Counted from the first letter of the stretch, positions 7,968 through 17,260 are shown. The stretch: 64,000 nt of DNA from an uncultured Bacteroidaceae bacterium (GCA_944320785.1 CALUIR010000005.1:1-64000); one strand, 5' to 3'. Program-made: numbers and translations. The notes: generated by a model from the letters alone, not told the origin.

Positions 7968-10943
7968 ATGCTCAGCAAGTTCAAGTTAAGCCAGTTGTAT
8001 TTCAAGGACACGTCGTTTGTCAGCCTGATGACGAAACGCATCTTCAACGTCCTGCTGGTGGCCAACCCGTATGACGCTTTCACGCTGGAGGATGACGGGC
8101 GCATCGACGAGAAGATATTCAATGAGTACATGGACCTCAGCCTGCGTTATCCTCCCCGCTTCACGCAGGTGTCCACGGAGGATGAGGCTTGGAGGCAGTT
8201 GGACAACATCCCTTTCGACCTGGTGATTTGCATGCCGGGGACGGACAATTGCGACAGTTTCCAAATCGCCCGCAACATCAAGAAGAAGTATGAGCATATC
8301 CCGCTGGTGGTGTTGACGCCTTTTTCGCACGGCATCACGCAGCGCATCGAACACGAGGATTTGAGCATGTTCGAGTACGTGTTCTGCTGGTTGGGCAACA
8401 CGGACCTGCTGGTTTCCATCATCAAGCTGATTGAAGACAAGATGAACTTGGAGCATGACGTGAAAGAGGTGGGCGTGCAGGTCATCATGCTGGTGGAGGA
8501 TTCTATCCGTTTCTATTCGTCCGTGCTTCCTTACCTTTTCAAGTTCGTGCTGAGGCAGAGCCAGGAGTTTTCCACGGAAGCCTTGAACCCCCACCAGCAG
8601 ACGCTGCGCATGCGGGGCCGTCCCAAGATTGTGCTGGTGCGTTCCTACGAGGAGGCATGGGCGCTTTACGGGAAGTATGCCAACAACATGCTGGGCATCA
8701 TCACCGACGTGCGCTTCCCCCGCAACGGCGTGACCGATCCTTTGGCGGGCATCAAGCTGTGCCGCGACGTGCGGAGCCGGGACGAATACATCCCGATTAT
8801 CATACAGTCGTCGGAGGCAGAGAACCAAGTGTACGCCCACCGCTTCAACGCGAGCTTCATCGACAAGAACTCCAAGAAGATGGACATTGACCTGCGGCAG
8901 GCCGTTTCGGATAATTTCGGCTTCGGCGACTTCGTGTTCCGCAACCCCGACACGATGGAGGAGATTGCCCGCGTGCGCAACCTGAAGGAGCTTCAGAACA
9001 TCATTTTCGCCGTTCCCAAGGAATCTTTCCTTTACCATATCCGGCGCAACCACATTTCGCGTTGGCTGTATTCTCGGGCCATCTTCCCGGTGGCCGAGTT
9101 CCTGAAGCAAATCAGTTGGGACAGCCTTCAGGACGTGGATGCCCACCGGCAGATTATTTTCGAGGCTATCGTGCGCTACCGCAAGGTGAAGAACCAGGGC
9201 GTGGTGGCCATTTTCAAGCGAGACCGTTTTGACCGTTACTCCAACTTTGCCCGCATCGGCGAAGGTTCGTTGGGCGGGAAAGGGCGCGGCCTGGCCTTTA
9301 TCGACAATATGATCAAGCACCACCCGGAGTTCGAGCAGTTTGAGAACGCCAGTGTGGCCATCCCCAAGACGGTGGTGCTTTGCACGGATGTGTTCGACGA
9401 GTTCATGGATGCCAACGGGCTGTACCAGGTGGCCTTGTCGGATGCGCCCGACGATGTGATATTGAAGTATTTCCTGAAAGCCAAGCTGCCCGACCGCCTG
9501 GTGGAGGATTTCTTTGCGTTGTTCGACGTGGTGAAGTCGCCCATTGCCATCCGTTCGTCCAGCCTGTTGGAGGATTCGCACTACCAGCCCTTTGCCGGCA
9601 TCTATTCCACTTACATGATTCCTTACCTGGACGACAAGTACGAGATGCTCCGCATGCTGAGCGATGCCATCAAGGGCGTGTATGCCTCGGTGTATTACCG
9701 TGACAGCAAGGCTTACATGCAGGCTACTTCCAACTTGATTGACCAAGAGAAGATGGCCGTCATCCTGCAGGAAGTGGTGGGTAACCCCTATGGCGACCGC
9801 TTCTATCCTTCCATGTCAGGCGTGGCCCGTTCGTTGAATTACTACCCGATAGGCGACGAGAAGCCGGAAGAAGGCACGGTGAGCCTGGCGTTGGGCTTGG
9901 GGAAATACATCGTGGACGGCGGCCTGACCTTGCGTTTCTCGCCCTATCACCCGCACCAGATTTTGCAGACCAGCGAGATGGAGACCGCGTTGCGGGAGAC
10001 GCAGACGCGCTTCTATGCGCTGGACCTGAAGAACGTGGGCGACAACTTCTCGATAGACGACGGCTTCAACCTCCTGAAACTCCCGGTGAAGGAAGCGGAA
10101 AACGACGGTTCCCTGCGCTACATCGCCTCCACGTACGACCCGTATGACCAGGTCATCCGCGACGGGTATTATCCCGGAGGCCGCAAGCTGATCACGTTTG
10201 CCAACATCCTCCAGCACGATGTCTTTCCCCTTGCGCGGGTGCTTCAGTTGGTGTTGGCCAACGGGCAGGAAGCCATGATGCGGCCGGTGGAGATAGAATT
10301 TGCCGTCACGCTGGACCGCGAGAGCGGCCGCAGCGGCACGTTCTACCTGTTGCAGATACGCCCCATCGTGGACAGCAAGGAGATGCTCGACGAGGACCTT
10401 TCACAGGTGAAGGACGAGGACGTGCTGCTGCGTTCCTTCAACTCGTTGGGGCATGGCGTGATGGACGACCTGTGCGACGTGGTGTACGTCAAGACGGAAG
10501 GTTACAGCGCTTCCCGCAACAGCCTGATAGCTTCCGAGATAGAGGAACTGAACCGCCGCTTCCTGGAGAGCGGCAGGCACTATATATTGGTGGGGCCCGG
10601 ACGCTGGGGCAGCAGCGACACTTGGCTGGGCATCCCGGTGAAATGGCCGCATATCTCGGCGGCCCGCGTCATCGTGGAGGCCGGGCTTACCAATTACCGG
10701 GTGGATCCCAGCCAAGGGACGCACTTCTTCCAGAACTTGACTTCGTTCGGCGTGGGCTATTTCACCATCAACGCTTACTGCAACGACGGGGTGTACAACC
10801 AAGCCTTCCTGGACAGCCTCCCGGCGGCGCACGAGACGCAATACCTGCGCCACGTGCATTTCAGCGAGCCTTTGGTGGTGAAGATGGACGGGCGGAAGAA
10901 GATGGGCGTGGTGATGCTGCCACAAGCTCCCAAAGGTTTTTGA
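7968..10943 (+). CDS. Receiver-like domains fused to a PEP-synthase ATP-grasp (PPDK_N) domain
   Basis: A 991-residue protein usually labelled phosphoenolpyruvate synthase in Bacteroidales. Residues about 25-150 form a receiver-like fold without a phosphorylatable aspartate at the expected strand (LVICMPGTD). Residues about 165-310 look like a true receiver: VIMLVEDS, GIITDVRFP (candidate phospho-Asp), IIIQSSE and a conserved FIDKNSKK lysine. Residues about 425-830 hold the PPDK_N nucleotide-binding domain (GEGSLGGKGRGLAF, AIRSSSLLEDS, FAGIYSTY, LLQIRPIVDSKE). The C-terminal 150 residues contain GPGRWGSSDTWLGIPV. I see no phosphohistidine swivel domain and no TIM-barrel PEP/pyruvate domain, so classical PEP synthase activity is doubtful; a phospho-signal-controlled ATP-dependent transferase is an inference. 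Confidence 0.85.
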   Translation: MLSKFKLSQLYFKDTSFVSLMTKRIFNVLLVANPYDAFTLEDDGRIDEKIFNEYMDLSLRYPPRFTQVSTEDEAWRQLDNIPFDLVICMPGTDNCDSFQIARNIKKKYEHIPLVVLTPFSHGITQRIEHEDLSMFEYVFCWLGNTDLLVSIIKLIEDKMNLEHDVKEVGVQVIMLVEDSIRFYSSVLPYLFKFVLRQSQEFSTEALNPHQQTLRMRGRPKIVLVRSYEEAWALYGKYANNMLGIITDVRFPRNGVTDPLAGIKLCRDVRSRDEYIPIIIQSSEAENQVYAHRFNASFIDKNSKKMDIDLRQAVSDNFGFGDFVFRNPDTMEEIARVRNLKELQNIIFAVPKESFLYHIRRNHISRWLYSRAIFPVAEFLKQISWDSLQDVDAHRQIIFEAIVRYRKVKNQGVVAIFKRDRFDRYSNFARIGEGSLGGKGRGLAFIDNMIKHHPEFEQFENASVAIPKTVVLCTDVFDEFMDANGLYQVALSDAPDDVILKYFLKAKLPDRLVEDFFALFDVVKSPIAIRSSSLLEDSHYQPFAGIYSTYMIPYLDDKYEMLRMLSDAIKGVYASVYYRDSKAYMQATSNLIDQEKMAVILQEVVGNPYGDRFYPSMSGVARSLNYYPIGDEKPEEGTVSLALGLGKYIVDGGLTLRFSPYHPHQILQTSEMETALRETQTRFYALDLKNVGDNFSIDDGFNLLKLPVKEAENDGSLRYIASTYDPYDQVIRDGYYPGGRKLITFANILQHDVFPLARVLQLVLANGQEAMMRPVEIEFAVTLDRESGRSGTFYLLQIRPIVDSKEMLDEDLSQVKDEDVLLRSFNSLGHGVMDDLCDVVYVKTEGYSASRNSLIASEIEELNRRFLESGRHYILVGPGRWGSSDTWLGIPVKWPHISAARVIVEAGLTNYRVDPSQGTHFFQNLTSFGVGYFTINAYCNDGVYNQAFLDSLPAAHETQYLRHVHFSEPLVVKMDGRKKMGVVMLPQAPKGF

Positions 10944-10965
10944 AAAACCTTCCATGGTTTCATGC

Positions 10966-11006
10966 AAAACGTCCCAAGGTTTGAGGCAAAACCTTGGGAC
11001 GTTTTT
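10966..11006 (+). terminator. Rho-independent terminator after the receiver/PPDK_N gene
   Basis: A long stem pairing AAAACGTCCCAAGGTTT with AAAACCTTGGGACGTTTT around a six-base loop, ending in a run of T. A second, smaller inverted repeat (AAGGTTTT/AAAACCTT) overlaps the stop codon just upstream and belongs to the shared intergenic repeat family. Confidence 0.85.
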
Positions 11007-11624
11007 GCGGAGTTCAGGTTTGGGATTCCCGATTTCAAAATCAGCAATGTGGGAACGCAACGGAAAAGCAAATGGGAAACCTTGGAATGCGGAGCCGCAA
11101 GACTCTGCGGCTTCGCATAAAACCTGAAATAAGAAACCAAAAACTCCTGAATCCTTGCCCCCTTGCCTGCCCGTCCACTTTCGGAATCATCCCAATGATT
11201 CCGAAACGGTTCTATGAACATTTTCAAAAAGTACTATGAACTTTCATGCCATTGTTGCTGAACTTTTTTGAAAAGTTCGTAGGACTGTTTCCAGCCTTTC
11301 CTTTTGATGCCCCGTCATTCGATGGGGACGGGAAATCTCCGGCCTCTCTGCTTCTGGGCCGCAAACCCGGAAGGGCAATTTTTTTATGCAGTAAAATCAT
11401 GAATTTTACCTGAAAAGTGGGTGCATTTTACGGGTAAAATTTGCAATTTTATTGGGAAAGATGCGGGAGCTTTTGGCGTGCCATGGCATTGCGTTGTATG
11501 GCATGACCGATGGATTGGCAGGGAACGCCGTAAGCGCGACACCGGGCTGTGTCTGCGATTGGTGAAGATTTTTTGCCGGTTGCTTGCCTTTTTCGGGAAA
11601 ATTTGCGAATATTGCGTGCCAGTA
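11007..11624. other. Repeat-bearing intergenic region before the RecQ fusion gene
   Basis: About 600 bases without a supported gene. It contains several short inverted repeats: GAATCATCCCAATGATTC near 11184-11203, GCGGAGCCGCAAG/CTGCGGCTTCGC near 11090-11120, TTCTATGAAC/TACTATGAAC direct repeats at 11210-11242, AACTTTTTTGAAAAGTT near 11260-11276, and a 70-base AT-rich element at 11391-11460. Several blocks recur around 40.6-40.9 kb. An upstream ORF extension from 11421 runs through the repeat and is unlikely to be translated. Confidence 0.6.
11391..11460 (+). repeat. 70-bp AT-rich dispersed repeat, copy 1
   Basis: Aligns without gaps to 40638-40707 with roughly three-quarters identity by eye; shared anchors are GTAAAAT, GAATTTT, CCTG, TGCATTTTA and ATTTTA. 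The element contains internal imperfect palindromes (GGTAAAATT / AATTTTACC), so a structured RNA or DNA-binding site is possible. Confidence 0.65.
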
Positions 11625-14600
11625 ATGTGGATGGCCATCATTGCAAGCATGCCGATATGGGACAGGTTCATAAGGAAAAAGAACGCGGGAGGCAGGGAAG
11701 ATGCCTCCCGTAGCGCGGCTGTTCCCGCGCCTCATCCTGCGCCCTGTTATGCCATAGTGGATGTGGAAGTGGGGTATGCCGACCATAAAATCCATGACAT
11801 AGGCGCATTCCGCGAGGATGGTGCCACGTATCACGGCGTTTCAAAAGCGGAATTGTTTGACTTCCTTTCCGAAGTCAGGTATGTTTGCGGGCATAACATT
11901 ATCCACCATGATGCCAAATATTTGTTTGCAGGAGATGAACCGTGCCGTTGGGTGCTGGTTGACACGCTTTACATGTCGCCGCTCCTGTTCCCGGAACGTC
12001 CTTACCATCGGCTTGTGAAAGACGACAAGCTGGTGAGTGAACAGATGAACAACCCTGTGAACGATTGCGAAAAGGCCAGGGATTTGTTGCTGGATGAAAT
12101 GGCATGTTGGCGGTCTTTGCCCGAAGCAAAACGCCGGATATGGGCTTCTTTGTTAAGGGGCAAGAGGGAATTTGAAGGCTTCCTTGAAATGGCAGGCGCT
12201 GAAGGTGCGGGCGAAGAGTTGACAGAATCGATTAGGCATTTTTACGAAGGAAAGATTTGCCGGCATGCAGACTTGGAGGCACTTGCCTGCCAATATCCTT
12301 GCGAATTGGCGTATGCATTGGCGTTGATAGGCACAACGGACTGCCGCTCCGTCACTCCGGCCTGGGTGCTTCATAATTATCCGCAAACAGAATATATTGT
12401 AAAACTCCTTCGCCATACCGTTTGCAAGGAAGGCTGCCCTTATTGCAATACGCAGTTGGACATCCATCGGTATTTGAAAACTATTTTTGGTTATGAACAG
12501 TTCCGCGCGTATGAAGGGGAGCCGTTGCAGGAACAGGCTGCGCAAGCTGCCGTGGATGGCAAGTCATTGTTGGCCATCTTTCCGACAGGTGGCGGGAAAT
12601 CACTCACCTTCCAATTGCCTGCATTGATGGAAGGACGCTCTGTACATGGGCTAACCGTCGTGATTTCTCCATTGCAATCTTTGATGAAAGACCAAGTGGA
12701 CAGCCTTGCGGAAAAGGGCATCACGGAGGCTGTCACCATCAATGGCCTGTTGGATCCCATCACAAGGTCTTTGGCCATACAGCGGGTGTTAGGGGGCGAA
12801 GCGTCGCTTTTGTACATAGCGCCCGAAATGCTTCGTTCGAGGACAATCGAAAAAATCCTGATGTCGCGCCATGTGGTTCGGTTCGTGATAGACGAAGCTC
12901 ATTGCTTTTCGGCTTGGGGACAGGATTTCAGGGTGGATTATCTCTATATCGGCAAGTTCATCCGGGAGTACCAAGAGAAGAAAGGATGCAAAGAACCGAT
13001 ACCCGTGTCTTGTTTCACCGCCACGGCCAAGCAGAAAGTGGTGCAAGACATTTGCGATTATTTCAGGCAGATGCTGCATGTGGAGTTGGAATTGTTTGCG
13101 TCCACCGCTTCGCGGACAAACCTCCGTTATTCTGTCATACACACGGAGACGGAGAACGACAAGTATCTGAAACTGAGAAATCTTGTTGCCGAATCCGATT
13201 GCCCGGCCATTGTATATGTGTCACGTACAAGGCGGACGGCTGAATTGGCGGCTAAGTTGACCCGCGATGGCTACAAGGCGTTGCCTTTCAATGGCCGGAT
13301 GGAGCCAGATGAAAAGGTTGCCAACCAAGACGCTTTTATGAGTGGCAGGGTGCGCATCATTGTGGCCACTTCGGCTTTCGGAATGGGTGTTGACAAAAAA
13401 GATGTGGGGCTTGTGGTGCATTACGATATATCCGATTCGTTGGAGAATTATGTGCAGGAAGCAGGCAGGGCGGGGCGCGATCCTCATCTTCAAGCGCGTT
13501 GTTATGTGCTTTATGGTGACAATGATTTGGACAAGCATTTTATATTGCTGAATCAGACGAAATTGAGCATCAGTGAGATACAGCAAGTGTGGAGGGCCGT
13601 GAAAGACCTGACGAAGCAACGGATGCGGGTGTGCTGTTCTGCATTGGAAATCGCGCGCCAAGCCGGATGGGATGATTCCGTGTTTGATATTGAAATCCGC
13701 GTGCGCACCGCCTTGGCCGCCTTGGAGCAAACTGGTTATTTGGTGCGAGGAAACAATGTGCCTCATGTGTATGCCACCGGGATTATCGTGAAGAATGTGG
13801 ATGAAGCAAGGAAACGCATATCCGAATCTTTGCTGTTTGGCAAGGATGAAATAGAAAAGGCCGTCCGGATTATCCGTTCGTTGATTTCACAGAAATACAT
13901 TGCCAAAGCCCAAGATGCGGAAGCGGAATCGAGAGTCGATTACTTGGCCGACCTGTTGGGCTTGAGCAAGAATGACGTGGTGTCGGTGGTGGAACGGATG
14001 CGGCAGGAAGGCATATTGGCAGATAGCAAAGACATATCTGCTTATTTGCTGGACGCAGGCGAATCAGAACGGAAAGCGCAAATGCTGCTCGCGCGTTTTG
14101 CGAAACTCGAAGATTATATTCTTCATTACATTTCGGATGAGCCTTTGCAAGTGTCCTGCAAGCAACTGAATGAAGATGCGGTGAACGACGGCATCAGCAC
14201 TTCCAACGAAAAGGACATTCGGACGTTGCTTTATTTTTTGGCAATAAAAGGGTATGTCCGCAAGAAAGAAGATGCAGCCCGCAACATGGAGCTTGCCCGT
14301 TCTGCGGATATGGACACGATGGACAAACGTTTCAACAAGCGGTTGGAGATAAGCCGTTTTGCTGTGGAATGGTTGTATCAATTGGCATCAGACGCAGTGC
14401 GGAAGGGTTCGTCCGGGTCTGTGGTGCAGTTCTCCGTTGTGGAATTGCTGGAGCAAATAAAGTTGAATGGCTCATCTCTGTTTCATGAAGCCGGCAACCT
14501 TCAGTTGGAAGACGTGGAAGAAGCCTTGCTGTATTTGTCGAAGATTGGTGCAATCAAGCTTGAAGGAGGCTTCTTGGTGCTTTACAATGCGATGGATATC

Positions 14601-16529
14601 CGGCGGATAAAAGATCGCAAGTCGCGGTACAAGCAGGAGGATTACCGGATGTTGAATGAATTTTACAAGCAGAAAATCCAACAAGTGCATATTGTGGGCG
14701 AATATGCCAACCTTATGGTAAGGAACTACGGTGAGGCTCTGCGCTATGTGCAGGACTATTTTCAGATGGACTACAAGAAATTCATTGCAAAATACTTCAA
14801 AGGGGAAAGGGAAAAGGAAATTCAGTTGAATCTGACACCGGCGAAGTATGCACAGTTGTTCGGAAAACTGTCTCAACGGCAGATGGAAATCATTTCCGAC
14901 AAAGAATCGCGTTGCATTGTGGTAGCGGCTGGCCCCGGAAGCGGAAAGACGCGTGTGCTGGTCCATAAGCTGGCATCGCTTTTGCTTTTGGAAGATGTGA
15001 AGCATGAGCAACTCTTGATGCTGACGTTTTCAAGGGCTGCTGCCACGGAGTTTAAGCAACGCTTGATGGACTTGATAGGCAATGCAGCCCATTTTGTGGA
15101 GATAAAGACATTCCATTCCTATTGTTTTGACCTTCTTGGGCGTATCGGGAATCTTGATGAGGCCAAGAATGTGGTGGGCAAAGCGGCTGATATGATAAAT
15201 CGTGGCGAAGTAGAACCCAGCAAAACGGGCAAGACGGTGCTGGTCATAGATGAAGCTCAGGACATGGGTGCTGAAGAATATGCGTTAGTGGAAGCTTTGA
15301 TGGCTCGTAATGAGGAAATGCGTGTGATTGCCGTGGGGGATGATGATCAGAACATTTATGGATTCCGGGGTTCCGATTCCCAATATTTGTTCCGATTGTT
15401 GCAGAAAGCAGGCTGCCGGTTGGTGGAGATGACGGAAAACTACCGTAGCGCTCGCCGTCCCGTATGCTTTGCTAATGGATTTGTGAAGCGTATTGGCCAG
15501 AGGATGAAAAGCATGCCGATTGTCCCTATGCGGAAGGAGGAAGGCTGGGTTGAGGTGACACGGCATCTGTCCAAATGCATGTACCAGCCGCTTGTAGAGA
15601 ACTTGGTTCGGCATAAAGGGAATGGTTCTTCCTGCATCCTTACGCAGACGAACGAGGAAGCTGTGACCTTGACGGCTCTTTTGCGGAAGCAGGGCATAAA
15701 TGGCAAATTGATACAGTCCTTGGATGGTTTCCGTTTTTGGAATATGGCAGAGGTGCGCTATCTCCTGAAATATGTGGACGATCGGTTGAATATGCCTTTG
15801 ATTCCGGACAAATTGTGGGAAGAAGCAAAACATGCCACTTTTTCCGTTTATGCAAGAAGCCAAAGCTTGGCGTATGTGGAGCGTTGCGTGGAACTGTTTG
15901 AACAAACGAACAAGGCCAAATACATGGGCGACTTCAAAGAATTTGTATTTGAATCATCGGCAGATGATTTTTGCGATGTCTCAGGAGCCGATGTCGTGGT
16001 ATCTACCATTCACAAGGCGAAAGGAAAGGAGTTTGATGATGTGTACATGCTTGTGGCTGATGGTTATAAGAGAGATGCAGACTTGTTGCGCCGGTATTAT
16101 GTAGGAATGACCCGTGCGAGGAACCGTTTGTTCATCCATACGGATGGTGATTGCTTTGACCATTTGGGTGCGGATCGATATTTTGTGGATTCCAGTGAGT
16201 ATGCGATGCCGGATGAGGTTGTTTTGCAGCTTTCCCACAGGGATGTTTATTTGGGATTCTTCAAGAGGATTAAGCCTAAGATATTGGAATTGCGGAGCGG
16301 TGATTATTTGGTTTACAGGGACTTTGCTTTGTATGACGCTTCTTCGCATGAGGTTGTGGCGAAAATGTCATCACAGATGCAGGATGCATTGAAGGAATGG
16401 GAAGACAGGGGATATAAGGTGAAATCCGCATCTGTGCGGTTCATCGTGGCATGGAAGCCTAAAGATGCGCCGAAAGAAGAACCTGAAACAGCGGTGTTGT
16501 TGCCAGATTTGGTGCTTTGCCACGTATGA
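11625..16529 (+). CDS. Exonuclease-RecQ-UvrD triple-fusion helicase
   Basis: About 1634 residues from the ATG at 11625 (11631 and 11649 are alternatives; the frame is open from 11421 but that part crosses a repeat). Three enzymatic modules: (1) a DnaQ-like 3'-5' exonuclease at about residues 45-150 with AIVDVEVG (DxE), GHNIIHHDAKYL and NPVNDCEKARDLL motifs; (2) a RecQ superfamily 2 helicase with FPTGGGKSLTFQLP, VIDEAHCFSAWGQDFR and VQEAGRAGRDPH; (3) a UvrD-type superfamily 1 helicase with VAAGPGSGKTRVL, VIDEAQDMGAEEY, GDDDQNIYGFRGS, TIHKAKGKEFDD and YYVGMTRARNRL. All Walker motifs look intact. Likely roles are recombination repair or nucleic-acid defence; the fusion is known in Bacteroidota annotations as a long RecQ, but its function is not established. 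It converges with a caspase-like gene 20 bases away. Confidence 0.88.
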   Translation: MWMAIIASMPIWDRFIRKKNAGGREDASRSAAVPAPHPAPCYAIVDVEVGYADHKIHDIGAFREDGATYHGVSKAELFDFLSEVRYVCGHNIIHHDAKYLFAGDEPCRWVLVDTLYMSPLLFPERPYHRLVKDDKLVSEQMNNPVNDCEKARDLLLDEMACWRSLPEAKRRIWASLLRGKREFEGFLEMAGAEGAGEELTESIRHFYEGKICRHADLEALACQYPCELAYALALIGTTDCRSVTPAWVLHNYPQTEYIVKLLRHTVCKEGCPYCNTQLDIHRYLKTIFGYEQFRAYEGEPLQEQAAQAAVDGKSLLAIFPTGGGKSLTFQLPALMEGRSVHGLTVVISPLQSLMKDQVDSLAEKGITEAVTINGLLDPITRSLAIQRVLGGEASLLYIAPEMLRSRTIEKILMSRHVVRFVIDEAHCFSAWGQDFRVDYLYIGKFIREYQEKKGCKEPIPVSCFTATAKQKVVQDICDYFRQMLHVELELFASTASRTNLRYSVIHTETENDKYLKLRNLVAESDCPAIVYVSRTRRTAELAAKLTRDGYKALPFNGRMEPDEKVANQDAFMSGRVRIIVATSAFGMGVDKKDVGLVVHYDISDSLENYVQEAGRAGRDPHLQARCYVLYGDNDLDKHFILLNQTKLSISEIQQVWRAVKDLTKQRMRVCCSALEIARQAGWDDSVFDIEIRVRTALAALEQTGYLVRGNNVPHVYATGIIVKNVDEARKRISESLLFGKDEIEKAVRIIRSLISQKYIAKAQDAEAESRVDYLADLLGLSKNDVVSVVERMRQEGILADSKDISAYLLDAGESERKAQMLLARFAKLEDYILHYISDEPLQVSCKQLNEDAVNDGISTSNEKDIRTLLYFLAIKGYVRKKEDAARNMELARSADMDTMDKRFNKRLEISRFAVEWLYQLASDAVRKGSSGSVVQFSVVELLEQIKLNGSSLFHEAGNLQLEDVEEALLYLSKIGAIKLEGGFLVLYNAMDIRRIKDRKSRYKQEDYRMLNEFYKQKIQQVHIVGEYANLMVRNYGEALRYVQDYFQMDYKKFIAKYFKGEREKEIQLNLTPAKYAQLFGKLSQRQMEIISDKESRCIVVAAGPGSGKTRVLVHKLASLLLLEDVKHEQLLMLTFSRAAATEFKQRLMDLIGNAAHFVEIKTFHSYCFDLLGRIGNLDEAKNVVGKAADMINRGEVEPSKTGKTVLVIDEAQDMGAEEYALVEALMARNEEMRVIAVGDDDQNIYGFRGSDSQYLFRLLQKAGCRLVEMTENYRSARRPVCFANGFVKRIGQRMKSMPIVPMRKEEGWVEVTRHLSKCMYQPLVENLVRHKGNGSSCILTQTNEEAVTLTALLRKQGINGKLIQSLDGFRFWNMAEVRYLLKYVDDRLNMPLIPDKLWEEAKHATFSVYARSQSLAYVERCVELFEQTNKAKYMGDFKEFVFESSADDFCDVSGADVVVSTIHKAKGKEFDDVYMLVADGYKRDADLLRRYYVGMTRARNRLFIHTDGDCFDHLGADRYFVDSSEYAMPDEVVLQLSHRDVYLGFFKRIKPKILELRSGDYLVYRDFALYDASSHEVVAKMSSQMQDALKEWEDRGYKVKSASVRFIVAWKPKDAPKEEPETAVLLPDLVLCHV

Positions 16530-16549
16530 ATGCTGAGGTTTGCACAGGC

Positions 16550-17110
16550 TTATATCGCTTTGAATTTGAGTTGCTCTGCCCAATAACCCATTTCTTTTTG
16601 CGCTGTTTTTTGCAACCTCACGGCAGCATAGCCGGGATGCCTGAGCAAAGTGCGCAAAAGCCATAGTTCAAAGATGAAGCTGTCCAAAAGGTTCACGTCT
16701 TTGGCGTATCCCGTGACCATCCTTGCGCCTGTCAATGACTTGAACCGGCATGCGTCTTCTTCTTTCATGCGCAGTGTGCTGCATGAACCGAAATGAACAT
16801 TTCTTCCCTTGAAAATGTTCTCATGCTCCTTTGCAAATTCCATTAAATCAATGTTGCTTTTGTCTGCAAAATGGATGGAACGTTCCGAACCGTGGAAACA
16901 CAAGTAAACTGTGTCGTAGCTGTTGTATGCATCTTGGTAGAGGTGGCTGATGTAGTATTCAAAGTCAACAGGAGTGGCCACGCTGCGGTAAATTTGTTGC
17001 ACATTGTCCGTGTTTTCAAGGAAAGTGAGCAGTGTGTTTGCAATCGGTTTCTTTTTCAAATCATGCACAGACTGTTCCCATTCTGTCTCCAAGCAAAAGA
17101 TTCGTTTCAT
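16550..17110 (-). CDS. Caspase-like (DUF6642-type) protein, function unknown
   Basis: A 186-residue protein. Its start (MKRIFCLETEWEQSVHDL) and overall pattern resemble, from memory, the family labelled DUF6642. Two motifs suggest a caspase/CHAT-type cysteine protease dyad: YLCFHGSERSIHF with a His-Gly after a hydrophobic strand (near residue 73) and VHFGSCSTLRM with a Ser-Cys after another strand (near residue 108). A third strand (GARMVTGYAKDV) follows, as in the caspase fold. Protease activity is an inference. It is convergent with the helicase fusion and divergent from the HigBA pair; its promoter is at 17131-17160. No signal peptide, so presumably cytoplasmic. Confidence 0.6.
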   Translation of the reverse strand: MKRIFCLETEWEQSVHDLKKKPIANTLLTFLENTDNVQQIYRSVATPVDFEYYISHLYQDAYNSYDTVYLCFHGSERSIHFADKSNIDLMEFAKEHENIFKGRNVHFGSCSTLRMKEEDACRFKSLTGARMVTGYAKDVNLLDSFIFELWLLRTLLRHPGYAAVRLQKTAQKEMGYWAEQLKFKAI

Positions 17111-17130
17111 GGTGTGGATGTTTTATTCTT

Positions 17131-17160
17131 CAAAGCTACGAAGAAAAAGCAGGAATGCAA
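17131..17160 (-). promoter_or_regulatory. Promoter of the caspase-like gene (one copy of a duplicated segment)
   Basis: Minus strand: TTG (17158-17160), 19 bases, TAGCTTTG (17131-17138), 21 bases before the ATG at 17110. The segment 17131-17170 is nearly identical to 19616-19655, which has the same -33/-7 arrangement but no intact gene directly downstream. Confidence 0.6.
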
Positions 17161-17208
17161 GCGCGTGAGCCGGGGAATCTTGCGAACTTTGCAATTTCGC
17201 AAAGAATA

Positions 17209-17240
17209 TTTGCGCAAACGTAAAATCTTGCATATATTTG
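17209..17240 (+). promoter_or_regulatory. Promoter and candidate operator of higBA
   Basis: TTTG (17209-17212), 20 bases, TATATTTG (17233-17240), 20 bases ahead of the toxin ATG. The -33 box lies within a TTTGCGCAAA palindrome and next to further TTTGC/GCAAA half-sites (17189-17204), which is what an autoregulating antitoxin would be expected to bind; that role is an inference. Confidence 0.6.
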
Positions 17241-17260
17241 CAATATATTTTTGGGGAAGC

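Noticed and set aside
7715-8131. Minus-strand 138-codon frame overlapping the start of the receiver/PPDK_N gene
   Set aside because: It crosses two promoters and the coding start of the opposite gene and shows no motif.
7986-9746. Long minus-strand open frame (586 codons) opposite the receiver/PPDK_N gene
   Set aside because: It is the antisense shadow of a clearly coding GC-rich gene; the translation is rich in His, Val and Arg with no domain and no promoter.
11421-11624. N-terminal extension of the RecQ fusion protein
   Set aside because: It begins inside the 70-bp dispersed repeat and has no domain similarity; the ATG at 11625 or shortly after is more likely.
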